Positions 10,564 to 19,467 of a DNA stretch of 27,015 nucleotides are shown here, one piece after another. The notes under the pieces were generated by a model, which saw nothing but the letters and a program-made list of their open reading frames with translations, did not search any database and was not told the DNA's origin. This DNA is from Chara braunii (Eukaryota > Streptophyta > Charophyceae > Charales > Characeae): assembly GCA_003427395.1 (NCBI GenBank), contig BFEA01000176.1:2448468-2475482 (forward strand), read 5' to 3'. Every line of letters starts with the position of its first letter. Position 1 is the stretch's first letter. The position numbers and the translations under genes are program-made.

Positions 10564-11448
10564 GTCCCCATGAGTTTCGGGGGACCCAGTGCTATATTTT
10601 TTGGATTCGTTTAGAGCTTCAGACCATTCCATAAGTTTGGGTGGTGTATTTGCTCTGGAGGCTGGGAAGTCCCCATAAGTCTGGGGAGACGCAGTGCTGT
10701 GGAATTGCTTTGAGAATCAGACCATTCTATAAGTTTAGGTGGTTTGGTTGCTCTGACTTGTGATGGTTAACTGTGATTGGTTTTTTAGGAACCAAGCATA
10801 TTCTGTAAGTTCAGGTGGCTTGGTTGCCTTGTTAACTTGGGCTTTCTCAGTTTCTTTGGTTCTGAACGAGGAGGTCTGAGTCATTCTATAAGTTTAAGTG
10901 GTTCAGCCTCTTCCTGCTTTTATTCTGAGAGAGCAACTTTGACAGAGAGTCGGGCTATTCCATAAGTTTGGGTGACTTCGATTCCATGCCGTCCACAAAC
11001 TAGATCAGAGAGGAACGGACCAGACAGAGAGTCAGACTATTCTATAAGTTTAGGTAGTCTGGCCCAATGCCTCGCACCTGCTGGAACCCAAAGGTTATAA
11101 TTTGGCTATACTTTATTACTATCTTATTTAAGAACAGGCTAGTAAGACTATTCTATACGTTTAGGTAGTCTGACTACAACTTATCACAATCTGAAGAGAG
11201 TATGACTAAGAGTATAACTAAGGGTAACTTGGGCCGACTGAGCATTGTTTCTAAGAAGAAGGACTCAGTCCTACGCCCGCTTTGAAGATGAAGTTCAGAG
11301 AGATATATACAACCTGGTTATTAAACAGTTCAGGGCGACGAGAAAGGTTCAGTCATATGCCCAAAGAAGAGAGAAGTAGTTGTGTCCTCTGTTTTGTGTA
11401 TACTCAATGGCTGGGTCAGGCATGTCTCAAAAGTTTGGGTGGCCTGAC
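10564..11448 (+). repeat. Array of constant-loop, covarying-stem hairpins
   Basis: About ten hairpins share one architecture: an outer stem, TT on the left and G on the right, a 3-bp inner stem and the hexaloop TAAGTT. Positions: 10564-10585, 10623-10645, 10670-10687, 10721-10743, 10790-10825, 10876-10906, 10951-10980 (weak), 11033-11061, 11145-11171 and 11415-11448. Inner stems are CCA/TGG, CTA/TAG or CTG/CAG around the same loop. Outer stems change on both sides together: CAGACTA/TAGTCTG, ACCA/TGGT, ACCAAGC/GCTTGGT, GTCAGGC/GCCTGAC. Spacing varies from about 47 to 270 bases, so the hairpin is the conserved unit, not a tandem monomer. The array lies in the presumed U5, that is in the RNA leader. 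Function unknown. Confidence 0.75.
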
Positions 11449-11752
11449 TTTACGCCTTATGTAAGCTGGGTATAATGGGCTAAATCATTGAGAGATTATG
11501 AACTATTGTTTGATAAATTTAACTTTGGGGATGATGAGAGTACTTACTTACCTTTGTGGTTTGACCTGCGTGTGACTGAGTGCGACTACTACTTAGTCTG
11601 AGTTTTAGTTTGGTAGGTAGTTACTTTAGTTGCTCGCCACGTGCTAGAGCCATAAGAGTTAGTTTCAATTCCTATATTTTCTGAGCTAAGTTTTTTTTAC
11701 TTAGATCAATTCTCGCATTTTCTGGGATCTTTTATTATACGTGGCATCGTAT

Positions 11753-12043
11753 AAATTTTGGTAAGCTACCTTCTCTACGGGAAGCGCTGCCGAAATTTCT
11801 GCAAATCCAAGGAGTTAGTCAACTTTTGACTTTTCACAATTTAACTTGTCTAAATTTTATATATGGCTTAGTAAAAATTTGGGAAGTCCCCTTTTCTAAA
11901 GGGAGTGCTGCCCAAATTTTTGCTAACTCAGGGAGTTATACAAAATTTGACTTTGAAAAGTTGAAGATTATTTTTGTTTCTATATTTGGGCTGATATAAA
12001 TTTTGGAAAGACATTTTTCCTACGGGAAGCGCTGCCGAAATTT
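11753..12043 (+). repeat. Three tandem hairpin repeats of about 122 bp near the LTR_B end
   Basis: Hairpins at 11753-11798, 11875-11919 and 11998-12043 recur with periods of 122 and 123 bases. Outer arms are AAATTTTGG/CCGAAATTT in copies 1 and 3 and the fully complementary AAATTTGGG/CCCAAATTT in copy 2. The right side carries GGGAAGCGCTGCC in copies 1 and 3. Similar CGGCAGC/GCTGCCG-type hairpins near U5 ends are, as I recall, common in plant Tat/Ogre-like LTRs. The middle copy shares GGGAAGTCCCC and AGTGCTG with the 10564 and 10670 hairpins, linking the two arrays. Confidence 0.7.
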
Positions 12044-12080
12044 TCTTAGTTTCAAAGGAGATAAAATATATTTTGACAGG

Positions 12081-12098
12081 TGGCGATTTTTGGCGATC
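12081..12098 (+). other. PBS-like sequence after LTR_B
   Basis: TGGCGATTTTTGGCGATC follows LTR_B's GACA after GG, the same two-base spacer as at the LTR_A PBS. TGGCGA fits a tRNA ending TCGCCA (tRNA-Arg, used by Tat/Ogre elements). The later bases fit poorly. A second TGGCGATCCACT at 12091 fits that PBS type better, so a small internal duplication may have occurred. Confidence 0.45.
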
Positions 12099-12744
12099 CA
12101 CTCTGTATAAGGGAGATTATGCCAGGGTCTACCTTTCTTTGGGCACTTGCTCAAAGTTGGATTCAAGCTTCGTTAATTATGAAGATTTTGAGTGGGATCG
12201 TGATATGGGGATTACTCTCCGTAGGCTTATAGGTTTAGCTTAGGGGTTGACCTGTCTTTTGTTATAGGTCTTCTTGATCGATTGATTCAGGATTTGGGTT
12301 AAGTTCATCTTGATGCTACGAGGATCATCTTCTGTTATCACTGATAACACGTTGGTTACCGATTCGTCGGTTTACGATTCAACTCCAATCCACTCGTGCC
12401 ATTCAACCTAAAGGCTTTAACCCTGTGGCTTAATCTGTTTCATTGTGTTTTTACCCGGACTTTATTGAATGGCCATTTAACAAAGATACTGAGTATCTTA
12501 TTGCTGGGAGGGTGTGCTAAGGTTAAGGTTGTATGACTAAAGCAAGGGGTGTGAGCGCAGAGAATGGTTGAAGCTGACCTCGTGTAGTGTATGGACTTTT
12601 GGTGGGATCTTTGATGTGATTGCAGATATATTTGGTGATTCGGACTTTGAATTTGACTATCTGTGCTCACATGCATATATATATATATGGCTGAGAGGAG
12701 TCCCACCATGACTGTGAGAAGTGATCGTCCTATATAAATAACCC

Positions 12745-12747
<3 letters not shown>
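12099..12747 (+). other. Leader region after the PBS, no gene
   Basis: No gag-like frame is recognised. A 17-base palindrome at 12333-12349 (TGTTATCA, C, TGATAACA) is the only clear structure. The minus-strand frame 12440-12709 has no family features. Confidence 0.35.

Positions 12748-12803
<56 letters not shown>
12748..12803. repeat. (TA)n microsatellite
   Basis: An AT/TA dinucleotide run directly abuts the left end of the foldback element. Confidence 0.9.
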
Positions 12804-12804
<1 letters not shown>

Positions 12805-12807
<3 letters not shown>

Positions 12808-13252
12808 GGACAACTGTCATAAGGATGCGGGCGATGGTAGCAACCCTCTTGCAGTTTTACAGGACGAAAACCATTCAGGTAAGCAACTTCGTCACAGCAG
12901 GAGTCAAGGCGGCTAGCATTAACCTACCTCTGAAGCATGCACGACAGAGGGCATGCCGGTTGCATGCCATGACGATTGTAGATAATGAACATCCTCTACA
13001 TCCAGATGCAGTATGCCCCATCTGTGCCTGCGGACGCTATAGTGAATGTGCACTTAACTGTGATGGTGAACGCCCCACAATCGTCATGGCCTGCAACCGG
13101 CATGCCCTCTGTTGTGCATGCTTCAGAGGTATGGTTAATGCTAGCCGCCCTGACTCCTGCTGTGACGAAGTTGCTTACCTGAATGGTTTTCGTCCTGTAG
13201 ATCAGCGGGAGGGCTGCTACCATTATCCGCATCCTTATGACGGTTGTCCTAT
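12805..13252. mobile_element. 448-bp foldback (long-TIR) element
   Basis: Two arms, 12805-12979 and 13077-13252, are inverted copies of each other, about 175 bases each and roughly 90% identical by eye, around a 97-base spacer. The outer ends read ATAGGACAAC and GTTGTCCTAT. The element sits at the right edge of a (TA)n tract, a common landing site for small TIR elements. No clear target duplication is visible because the left flank is simple sequence. Transcription would give a near-perfect 175-bp double-stranded RNA. Superfamily not determined. Confidence 0.75.
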
Positions 13253-13256
13253 CTGA
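12825..13256 (+). CDS. 143-codon ORF through the foldback, RING-like cysteines
   Basis: The frame opens at ATG 12825, runs through the left arm, spacer and right arm and stops at 13254-13256. The spacer and right arm encode CPIC, then after about 22 residues CNRHALCCAC. That matches the first six ligands of a RING finger (C-x2-C ... C-x2-H-x2-C-x2-C). The last pair is only a CC, so the domain would be incomplete. The right arm also encodes a 133-codon antisense frame (12996-13397), as expected of a palindrome. Either a captured gene fragment forms the arm, or the resemblance is chance. No codon or homology support is available here. Confidence 0.2.
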   Translation: MRAMVATLLQFYRTKTIQVSNFVTAGVKAASINLPLKHARQRACRLHAMTIVDNEHPLHPDAVCPICACGRYSECALNCDGERPTIVMACNRHALCCACFRGMVNASRPDSCCDEVAYLNGFRPVDQREGCYHYPHPYDGCPI

Positions 13257-13300
13257 AGTGAGGGTCTTACTTAGACGTACCTTGCACCCTGACAAAAATG

Positions 13301-14000
13301 TGCAGGTCCGCTGAAAAGAGTGTACAAGAATGTGCAAAGGTGGGGAACCTTTCACTAAAACTACAAAACTGTGAAGAATGCAGTAAAAGAAGAACATAAG
13401 TTTGTGTCATCTTACTTTGTTTGTACCCTGCACACTAACACCCTCAAAAGAAAAGTCCGAAGGGTGAAAATGAAGATGAGAAATGAAGAAGGAAGTGCAG
13501 GTGCGCTGAAAAGCGAACGTGGTCGACTCTTCACCAAAACCGCAAAATTGTGAAAGAAAGAAGAATGCAGTGAAAGAAAGATGATGTTTGGGTCACTTTT
13601 TTTGTTTTTTCTCCCTCTGCCTATCTGTTTTCCTTTTTTGCTCCTCTCTTCCTTGTGTTTAACATCTCTTCCTTCACTCTGCCTCTTTCCCATAGCGTGC
13701 AAGTGGGCTGTTATGGCATACGGGGATGGGGGCAGCTCGTACTCAACTTCATCAACGTGGCGAGCTTTGTACGTTAGAGGCATAGTGGAGGAGGCGTTAA
13801 GAAGATTGAGAAACTGGATGATTTCAATTTGTCTTTGTTTTTTATTTTTATCCTTTGATTCAATGTATTTTTTTTTTGTAAAACACTGAAAGAAATAATA
13901 ATACTGTGAAACGAAGAATAAGAGGACACTATTTTGTGTCATTCTGGTTTGTCTGTCTCTTTGCCTGTCTGTCATTTCATTTTTCTTTTCTTCGCTCATC
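13301..14000. repeat. Degenerate tandem repeats, period about 195 bp
   Basis: GCAGGTCCGCTGAAAAG at 13302 recurs as GCAGGTGCGCTGAAAAG at 13497. After each come CTTCAC-type, ACAAAACTGTGAA or GCAAAATTGTGAA, and GAATGCAGT motifs, in order. A third, more diverged unit starts near 13885 (CACTGAAAGAAATAAT...). Long minus-strand frames here (13412-13999) are low in complexity and I do not take them as genes. Confidence 0.55.
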
Positions 14001-14047
14001 TTATTTCTTCTTCTACTTCACACGCTTACACTCTTAGTCAATAGTTC

Positions 14048-15167
14048 TGTGACAATATATATATATATATGGCTCGAGTGTTCGCGCGGTCTATTGTGAC
14101 CGTGCACAATTGTGAAACGGATTATGTTTTTTTTTAAGGGAAAATGGAGATCCCTTTTTACCCTTTGCTTTTTAGAGATTTCTATTGTTGGACGTTGTAG
14201 TCCGTGGCAGCTGTCAAAGTCCAACCCCTTTACTTCTCAAGGGCCTCGATGATGGAGCTGGTTTCCCGGGCAATAAGAGATGATTGCCACCACAGGATTG
14301 AACCTGTGTACCACCTACTCTCCGCAGGATGCAGAAGAGGGTGTGGTTCTCAACCGCACTTGGCAGTTGTCCAGCGTCGAGAGGTTAACCCTCAAGGTGC
14401 GTGTCAGCCGACACTTGAGTGTCGAATGCGACCCTCGAGATTAACGAGGACCGCATGAGTATGGGTACTACAAAGTACGCCATCATTGCGACCACTTGCG
14501 TACGCTTGCATTGCGAGTCGCTATGAGTTAGCCCTGCGTCTGTGCGGTTTTGTATTAAGCCTCGCGCGCGACGCCTGTCCGATTTCCGCATCGGAAAGTT
14601 ATGGGATGACTACTAAGGGACTCGGAGTGTTGTCGCGTTGTTTGTTCTGTGTCGTTCTGTATATGTGCGTGTGCGTGTGTGTTTTTATTTTTTTTTTCTT
14701 TACAGTGGTGTGCGCGTGGCGTATGGAATGCGTCCTAGTCGACGGGCAACGAGTTGCGCTTGGGACCTCAGCCCCCCAAGATGCCGGTTCGCGTGCGAGT
14801 TCGATAGAGGTGTAACACCGCGCGTACCCCCTATCCTACAACGAACGAGAAAAATCATCGGCTGGTCCACCTCTGCGATTGCAACTGATCAGCTTTCGTA
14901 CTGTGGACTAGTAGCTCAACGGGGATACGCCCACAGAAGGGAGGTGACAACTCCCGTAAGGTGGAGGTAAGTCATGCCTCGCGTAGGCCCTATCCTGTCG
15001 TAGGGGCTCGCGAGAGGTATGGCTGGCGCACTCGACCGGAGCGGCTTGCGGAAGCTCCATTATGTGTTTGCAGTGAGGATTAAGACCAACTCCTGCGTGA
15101 CGCGGCCGGGAGTGTCCCGCGCTGCCCTGTGCGCCGTGTGTGCGGTGCCGGACCGATGCGCTCGACA
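14048..15167 (+). mobile_element. LTR_A copy 2
   Basis: This is near-identical to copy 1 from CTCGAG at 14073 to CTCGACA at 15167, about 90% by eye, with a few small indels, for example extra bases around 15131. It probably starts TGTGACAATATA at 14048, giving TGT...ACA termini and about 1120 bp. No polypurine tract precedes it and no PBS follows it, so it is a solo LTR or a truncated copy. The next bases are CCGCT and then a chromovirus 3' region in the opposite orientation. Confidence 0.75.
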
Positions 15168-15664
15168 CCGCTATGGAGGGTCGACCATGCAAGGGAACAA
15201 GGGAGCCCGGTATACTGGGCGCACCTAAATGAAGCATGCGAGGCTGCCTAACTAGGGCGTGAGGGCCGGTAGAGGGTAGAAAAAGTGATGGGTATGAGAA
15301 TCATGGAAATGACTCCTAAGATGGGAAAATTCGAAGTTGGATCCGTAAGCTGGCAAGCCAGGGCAACGCTAAGGTCCCGATGCCTATGCGTATACCAAGG
15401 GAGAGCCCAACTCAGAGGAACCCGGCGACGGGAGACCATCATGCGATACAACCAGGGCAGTGTACAGGGTAAGGTGGTAAGAGAGTGACAACGTCTGAAG
15501 TAGGCAGAGCTGATCGTGACGAAGTCCATAAAGCTGCCAATGACGTCCATGATGAGAAGTCCAGAATGCCGTCAAGGAAGAGCCACAACGTCGACGAGCT
15601 GAAGTGGCAAAACTGGAGTGGATGGAGTACTGAGAAGTCAAAGACGTGGGAAGATAAGTCAATG
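15168..15664 (-). other. Presumed 3' untranslated end of the minus-strand chromovirus
   Basis: This lies directly beyond the pol stop on the minus strand. No PPT or LTR is visible before LTR_A copy 2 cuts in at 15167. Several 60-110 codon frames on both strands show no family features. Confidence 0.4.
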
Positions 15665-16020
15665 TCAATCGTCATATCGAGCAGGACGACGACGAGTGCG
15701 CTGTGGATGCTCAGAAGCATCTGGTTGCTGCTGAAGGTCTGCCTCAGATGGAGCAAGCTCGACTTCAGCGGTCTTCTCAACCGAGGGAGAAGGAGGAGGG
15801 TCAGTGGGCTGAGGAGGAGCAGTCAACCCAGCACGACGAGCACTGTCATAGGCACGCACCAACATGCGAGCGTGCTGCAAGTGCTCGAGGGGCTCCCAAA
15901 TAGCCTCCTCATCAGGGTAACCCTTCCAACGTACGAGATACTTGACATGGGGAGGGTTGTCATCGGTGACTCAGTGGCCAATGATGTCTGAAACGAGGAA
16001 CTCCTCGTGGCCGTCCACCA
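15665..16020 (-). pseudogene. Chromodomain and C-terminal tail of the minus-strand pol
   Basis: EEFLVSDIIGH is followed by a TGA at 15971, then KYLVRWKGYPDEEAIWEPL and LQHARMLVRAYD, a chromodomain with its aromatic residues. The tail is Pro/Glu-rich and ends in a basic stretch (RTRRRPARYDD). The chromodomain of such integrases is known to direct insertion to marked chromatin. Apart from the TGA it is intact. Confidence 0.88.
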
Positions 16021-17737
16021 TGATGGGTGGAGTGCGCTCGTATGGTCGTCCAACGAAACGTTCAAACAGTCTGAGGTAGGGACGCAGTAACGAGACATGG
16101 TAGACATCGTGCACACGAGCCTGACGTAGGTAGTCGCGCAGCTTCACACGGAAGCTGACTGGGCTAGAAGCTGTATCAGAACCGACGGCCTGGAGAATGC
16201 GGCATGGGTCAAAGAAGCGACACCGAAACTCGCGAAGCGTGTCCGCTTCGAGCAGTGAGTGGCGGGCGTCGATAAACACATCATCACCGACTTTGAATGG
16301 ATGATCCATCCTCGATCGGTTCGCACGTGCTGCCATGCGAGTCTAGGAAGCGGCGATGTGCTCATGCGCGGTCTTCATGATCGACGTCATGTGTGCAACC
16401 CAATCATATAGCGCTGGACAACTCGTGTCGGAGTGCATCTGTGACGGTTGAAGGAAGTCCGCGGGAACACTAGGGTAATAGTCGAGAGAAAAGGTTAACC
16501 GACCCCCCATTTTTCACCTCCATTTATAAGAAAACCATAAGGCCATCCCAAACAAACTTCACACCAATCTATAGAGTGCACTTCTTACTAAAACATTATA
16601 AAAAAACTACAGAAAAAAAAAAATTAAAAACACATAAAACAACAACTCAAAAGTGCATTTTCAGGCAATTTTGCCAAAAAACAACTTCATCAAAATTTCG
16701 GGATTTTCAGGATGATTAACAGCACAAATTCTAATAACCCAAATGACACCAAATTTGACACACAGCAAGCTTGTCCCAAAACAAAAACAGACAAAAAACA
16801 AAATTTCAAAAAAACACAAAATTTGACCCCGAAACCCTAATTTCAGGATCATTCATCGTTACCCAGGGCCGAAAAGTGGGGGTCCTCGTTAACCACTTGT
16901 GCGATTGTAAGGCGGCATCCTTGTGGTTGGCGAGACGACGTGGTTGTAGGCTATCTCCGCATGGGCAAGATGAAGATACCACTACTGGTCGTCACGAACA
17001 ATCTTTCGGAGAATATCTCCGAGAGTCCTGTTCGTGACCTCGGTCTGACCATCAGTCTGGGGATGATAAGACGAGGAGAAGCGGAGCTGGGTGCCGTAAA
17101 CCTCGTGGAGCCGTCGCCAGAATCGGCTGGTAAAGCGCGGGTCATTGTCATATATGATGCTCAAAGATAAACCGTGGTCACGCGCGAATGGTCAAACACG
17201 ATGTCGGCGACCTCACGTGCACTGATGACATAGCGGCACGTAACAAAGCGTGCACACTTCATGAAGCGGTTGACGACAATCAGGATAGCATTATGACCGC
17301 GGGGGGTCGGAGGACGAAGAGGACCAATAAAGTCCATGGAGATGGACTGCCAACGACCCTCAGAAATAGGAAGAGGCTGAAGCAAACCATAACGCAGGTG
17401 GTTCGCACTGTTCACCTCCTTACAGGTAAAACACTCTGCGATGTAGTCCTTCACAAATTCCTTGCGCTTCGGCCAGACGTACAGGCGGCTCACATGAGCC
17501 AACGTCTTGTGGAACCCCATATGAACGGCGGCTGCCTGGTCATGGAACTCTGCTACTGCCCGGACACGTAAATGTCCAGTGGAGGGAACGCAAATACATG
17601 GCTCTCTGGTGCCCTGTGAACCGTGCCAGTACACAAGACCGTTCCCCCCGAGAGAGTAGTTCGGGACGGTCTTGCCACTCCGAAGGGTTGCATGGATGTC
17701 GCGATAGTTGGGGCAGTGGCGGTACTGAGTGTGAAAC
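16020..17737 (-). pseudogene. Integrase (zinc finger, DDE core, GPY region), broken
   Basis: The zinc-binding H-H-C-C module is visible (EFHDQ, VHMGFHKT, AECFTC). The catalytic triad residues are present: SMDFIGPL, IIYDNDPRFTS and DGQTEVTNRTL. Downstream come AHAEIAYNH, VGDDVFIDARHSLL and YHVSLLRPYL, the C-terminal region. The frame is broken by a one-base loss near 17187, TAG codons at 16982 and 16343, and the element at 16499-16888. The catalytic residues survive although the gene is dead, which suggests fairly recent decay compared with RT. Confidence 0.9.
16499..16888. mobile_element. 390-bp TIR element at TTAA inside integrase
   Basis: AT-rich DNA with no integrase similarity interrupts the core. 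Both outer edges are TTAA (16495-16498 and 16889-16892). The inner ends resemble each other as inverted repeats: CCGACCCCCCATTTTTC at left and CGAGGACCCCCACTTTTC as the complement of the right. TTAA duplication with CC-starting ends is typical of piggyBac-like elements and their MITEs. Joining the flanks at one TTAA leaves integrase one base short, so a further small deletion must have occurred or the true boundaries differ slightly. Confidence 0.6.
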
Positions 17738-17739
17738 TC

Positions 17740-18260
17740 CAACAGAAAAATTCCCACGAGAAATGAAAGTTGAAAAAACATTCCATAAAAAAAGAATCCT
17801 TCATATTTATAAATTATCATTCCAATGTTCGTCCAATTCTAAAATTTACAGTTTTATTTGATAAGTTCCCGTCTAAAAATAAGTTTTCCCTTCCAACTAC
17901 GTCTATTTGTTAAAGATGGAATGAAAGTCTGGACGAGTTTATGAAATATTTTAATTAAATTTTTATTTTACTACAACAAATATCTTCTAATTTAGATTGG
18001 ATTAACCTATTTATGACTGAAAATCCTTACTTAGAATGACAGTCCAATTAAAATATTTCATGAACTCATCCAGACTTTCATTCCATCTCTTGCATGCAGT
18101 CAAAATAAGAAGGGATACTCTATTTTGAAATGAAAGTTTGCAAGTAAGATGAAAAATTTTAAAATTGGAATGACATTTTTAAAGATGGAATGAAAATTTG
18201 AAATTTAGATTGTAATTTTGCTATATAATGATTATTTAATTCTAGGAATTTTTTCCGTTG
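17740..18260 (+). mobile_element. MITE-like foldback element, copy 1 (521 bp)
   Basis: Terminal inverted repeats are CAACAGAAAAATTCCC and the complement of GGAATTTTTTCCGTTG. Flanks are TC at 17738-17739 and 18261-18262. Removing the element and one TC joins RNase H to integrase in frame (...VIDEFHTQ). Inside, GATGGAATGAAAGTCTGGA at about 17916 is inverted at about 18069-18091. The body is AT-rich. The nested inverted arms allow almost the whole element to fold. Confidence 0.85.
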
Positions 18261-19467
18261 TCGTCGATCACCGAGTGGTGGACGGTGGTGACCGAGATGG
18301 CAGCGAGCTGGATCTGCTCCTGATCATGGTCAGGGCGCCGGGATAAGACATCTGCGACCCGATTAGTCTCACCCTTGATGTGCTCAATGGTGAAACTAAA
18401 CTCAGATAGGTCGCGCCACGAGCAAGCCTGTCGAGGACTAAGCTTCGGTTTTGTCAGAAAAGCCTGGACAACAGAGTTGTCCGTGCGCATTGTAAATGGT
18501 GCCTCGTGCAGGTAGTTACGCCAATGTCGAGCGGCATAAACTACTGTCGGAACCTCGTGTTCATCAACGGTGTAGTTTATCTCGGCGGGCACAACATTAA
18601 AATTTCCCAGAATTAAATAATCATTCTGGAGTAAAATTACATTCTAAATTTCAAATTTTCATTCCATCTTAAAAAATGTCATTCGAATTTTAAAATTTTC
18701 CGTCTTACTTGAAAACTTTCCTTCCAAGAATGGGGTATCTCTTCTTATTTGAACTGCATGCTAAAGATGGAATGAAAGTCTGGATGAGTTCATGAAATAT
18801 TTTAACTAAACTGCCATTCTAAGTAAGGATTTCTTGTCATAAATAGGTTAATCTAATCTAAATTAGACGATATTTGTTGTAGTAGAATAAAAGTCTAATT
18901 AAAACATTTTATAAACTCGTCCAGACTTTCATTCCATCTTGAAAAAATAGATGTAGTTGGAAGGGGAAACTCATATTTATACGAGAACTTATCAAATTAA
19001 ATTGGAAATTTTAAAATTTGACAAACATTTGAATGATAATTTATAAATATGAAGATTTTTTTTTTTATGGAATGTTTTTTAAACTTTCATTTCTCATGGG
19101 AATTTTTCTGTTGCAGGAGTTGGCGGGAGTAGAAGGCTATTAGACAATCACCTAAGCGAGACTCGACAGTGTTGTCCTCGACGATGGTAGGAGAATAGTC
19201 AATAGAAGGCTCGTCAGTAGCTGGATGAGTAGGCGTCGGGCGGGAAGCAGTGGTAGGAGTAAGGAGTGAGAAGCGAGGGATACGAGGGTGAGAGGAATCA
19301 GGAGAGGAGGGGAAAATTTGAGAAACCACTGCTCCTACGGCAAAGTCTGACGCATCGGTGGTAAAGATAAAAGAGCGATCAAAATCGGGTAGGTGAAGAC
19401 CGGTGCACATGTCACCGTCTTCTTGAGGGTGCGGAAGGCGTCCTTGTGGAGGGGTGTCCAAGCGCAT
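18242..19467 (-). pseudogene. RNase H domain split by a MITE
   Basis: The N-terminal part (19467-19114) has TTDASDFAVGAVVSQ and then a long Pro/Ser/Thr-rich stretch of about 65 residues before IAFYSRQLL. The rest (18591-18261) has INYTVDEHE, MRTDNSVV and NRVADVLSRRP. Those segments hold the Asp, Glu, Asp, Asp expected of a Ty3/gypsy RNase H. In most chromoviruses GAVLSQ and IAFxSRxL are only about 10-15 residues apart, so the Pro-rich insertion is unusual. It is present in both duplicated units and is therefore older than the duplication. MITE copy 2 splits the domain after RQLL. Confidence 0.85.
18592..19113 (-). mobile_element. MITE-like foldback element, copy 2 (522 bp)
   Basis: This is the same element as at 17740-18260, in opposite orientation, about 85-90% identical by eye. 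Ends are CAACA...GTTG, flanked by CA on both sides (18590-18591 and 19114-19115). Removing the element and one CA restores the RNase H frame ...RQLLPAE. Internal arms (GATGGAATGAAAGTCTGGA and its complement) make it a foldback structure. It has no coding capacity. Superfamily unknown: a 2-bp duplication that is not TA excludes ordinary Tc1/mariner. Confidence 0.85.

Larger units (their letters stand above)
6352..12078 (+). mobile_element. LTR_B, proposed giant LTR (about 5.7 kb)
   Basis: The block starts TGTC directly after a polypurine tract and ends GACA two bases before a PBS-like sequence, giving the inverted TGTC...GACA termini of an LTR. Inside, a TATAAA at 10316 and AATAAA at 10427 are spaced as in a U3/R boundary and poly(A) signal. 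That gives a U3 of about 4 kb, a short R and a U5 of about 1.6 kb filled with hairpins. LTRs of this size are known in the Tat/Ogre lineage of plant Ty3/gypsy elements, and the TGGCGA PBS fits that lineage's tRNA-Arg use. Weak points: no second LTR_B copy lies in the window, and the 5.7-kb span rests on its two ends only, so a composite of two elements is possible. Confidence 0.5.

Noticed and set aside
10564-11448. CRISPR-like array
   Set aside because: Only the loop core is constant, stems are palindromic and variable, spacing is irregular and the context is eukaryotic LTR.
11989-12240. Plus-strand frame of about 80 codons with protein-like composition
   Set aside because: No start codon, and it runs across the LTR end and PBS, so it is unlikely to be coding.
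13412-13999. 195-codon minus-strand ORF
   Set aside because: Lys/Arg/Phe-rich low-complexity product of a repeat region, without motifs.
14048-15167. LTR_A copy 2 as the 3' LTR of the element starting at copy 1
   Set aside because: No PPT lies before it, and the 13-kb interior contains another LTR with its own PPT and PBS.
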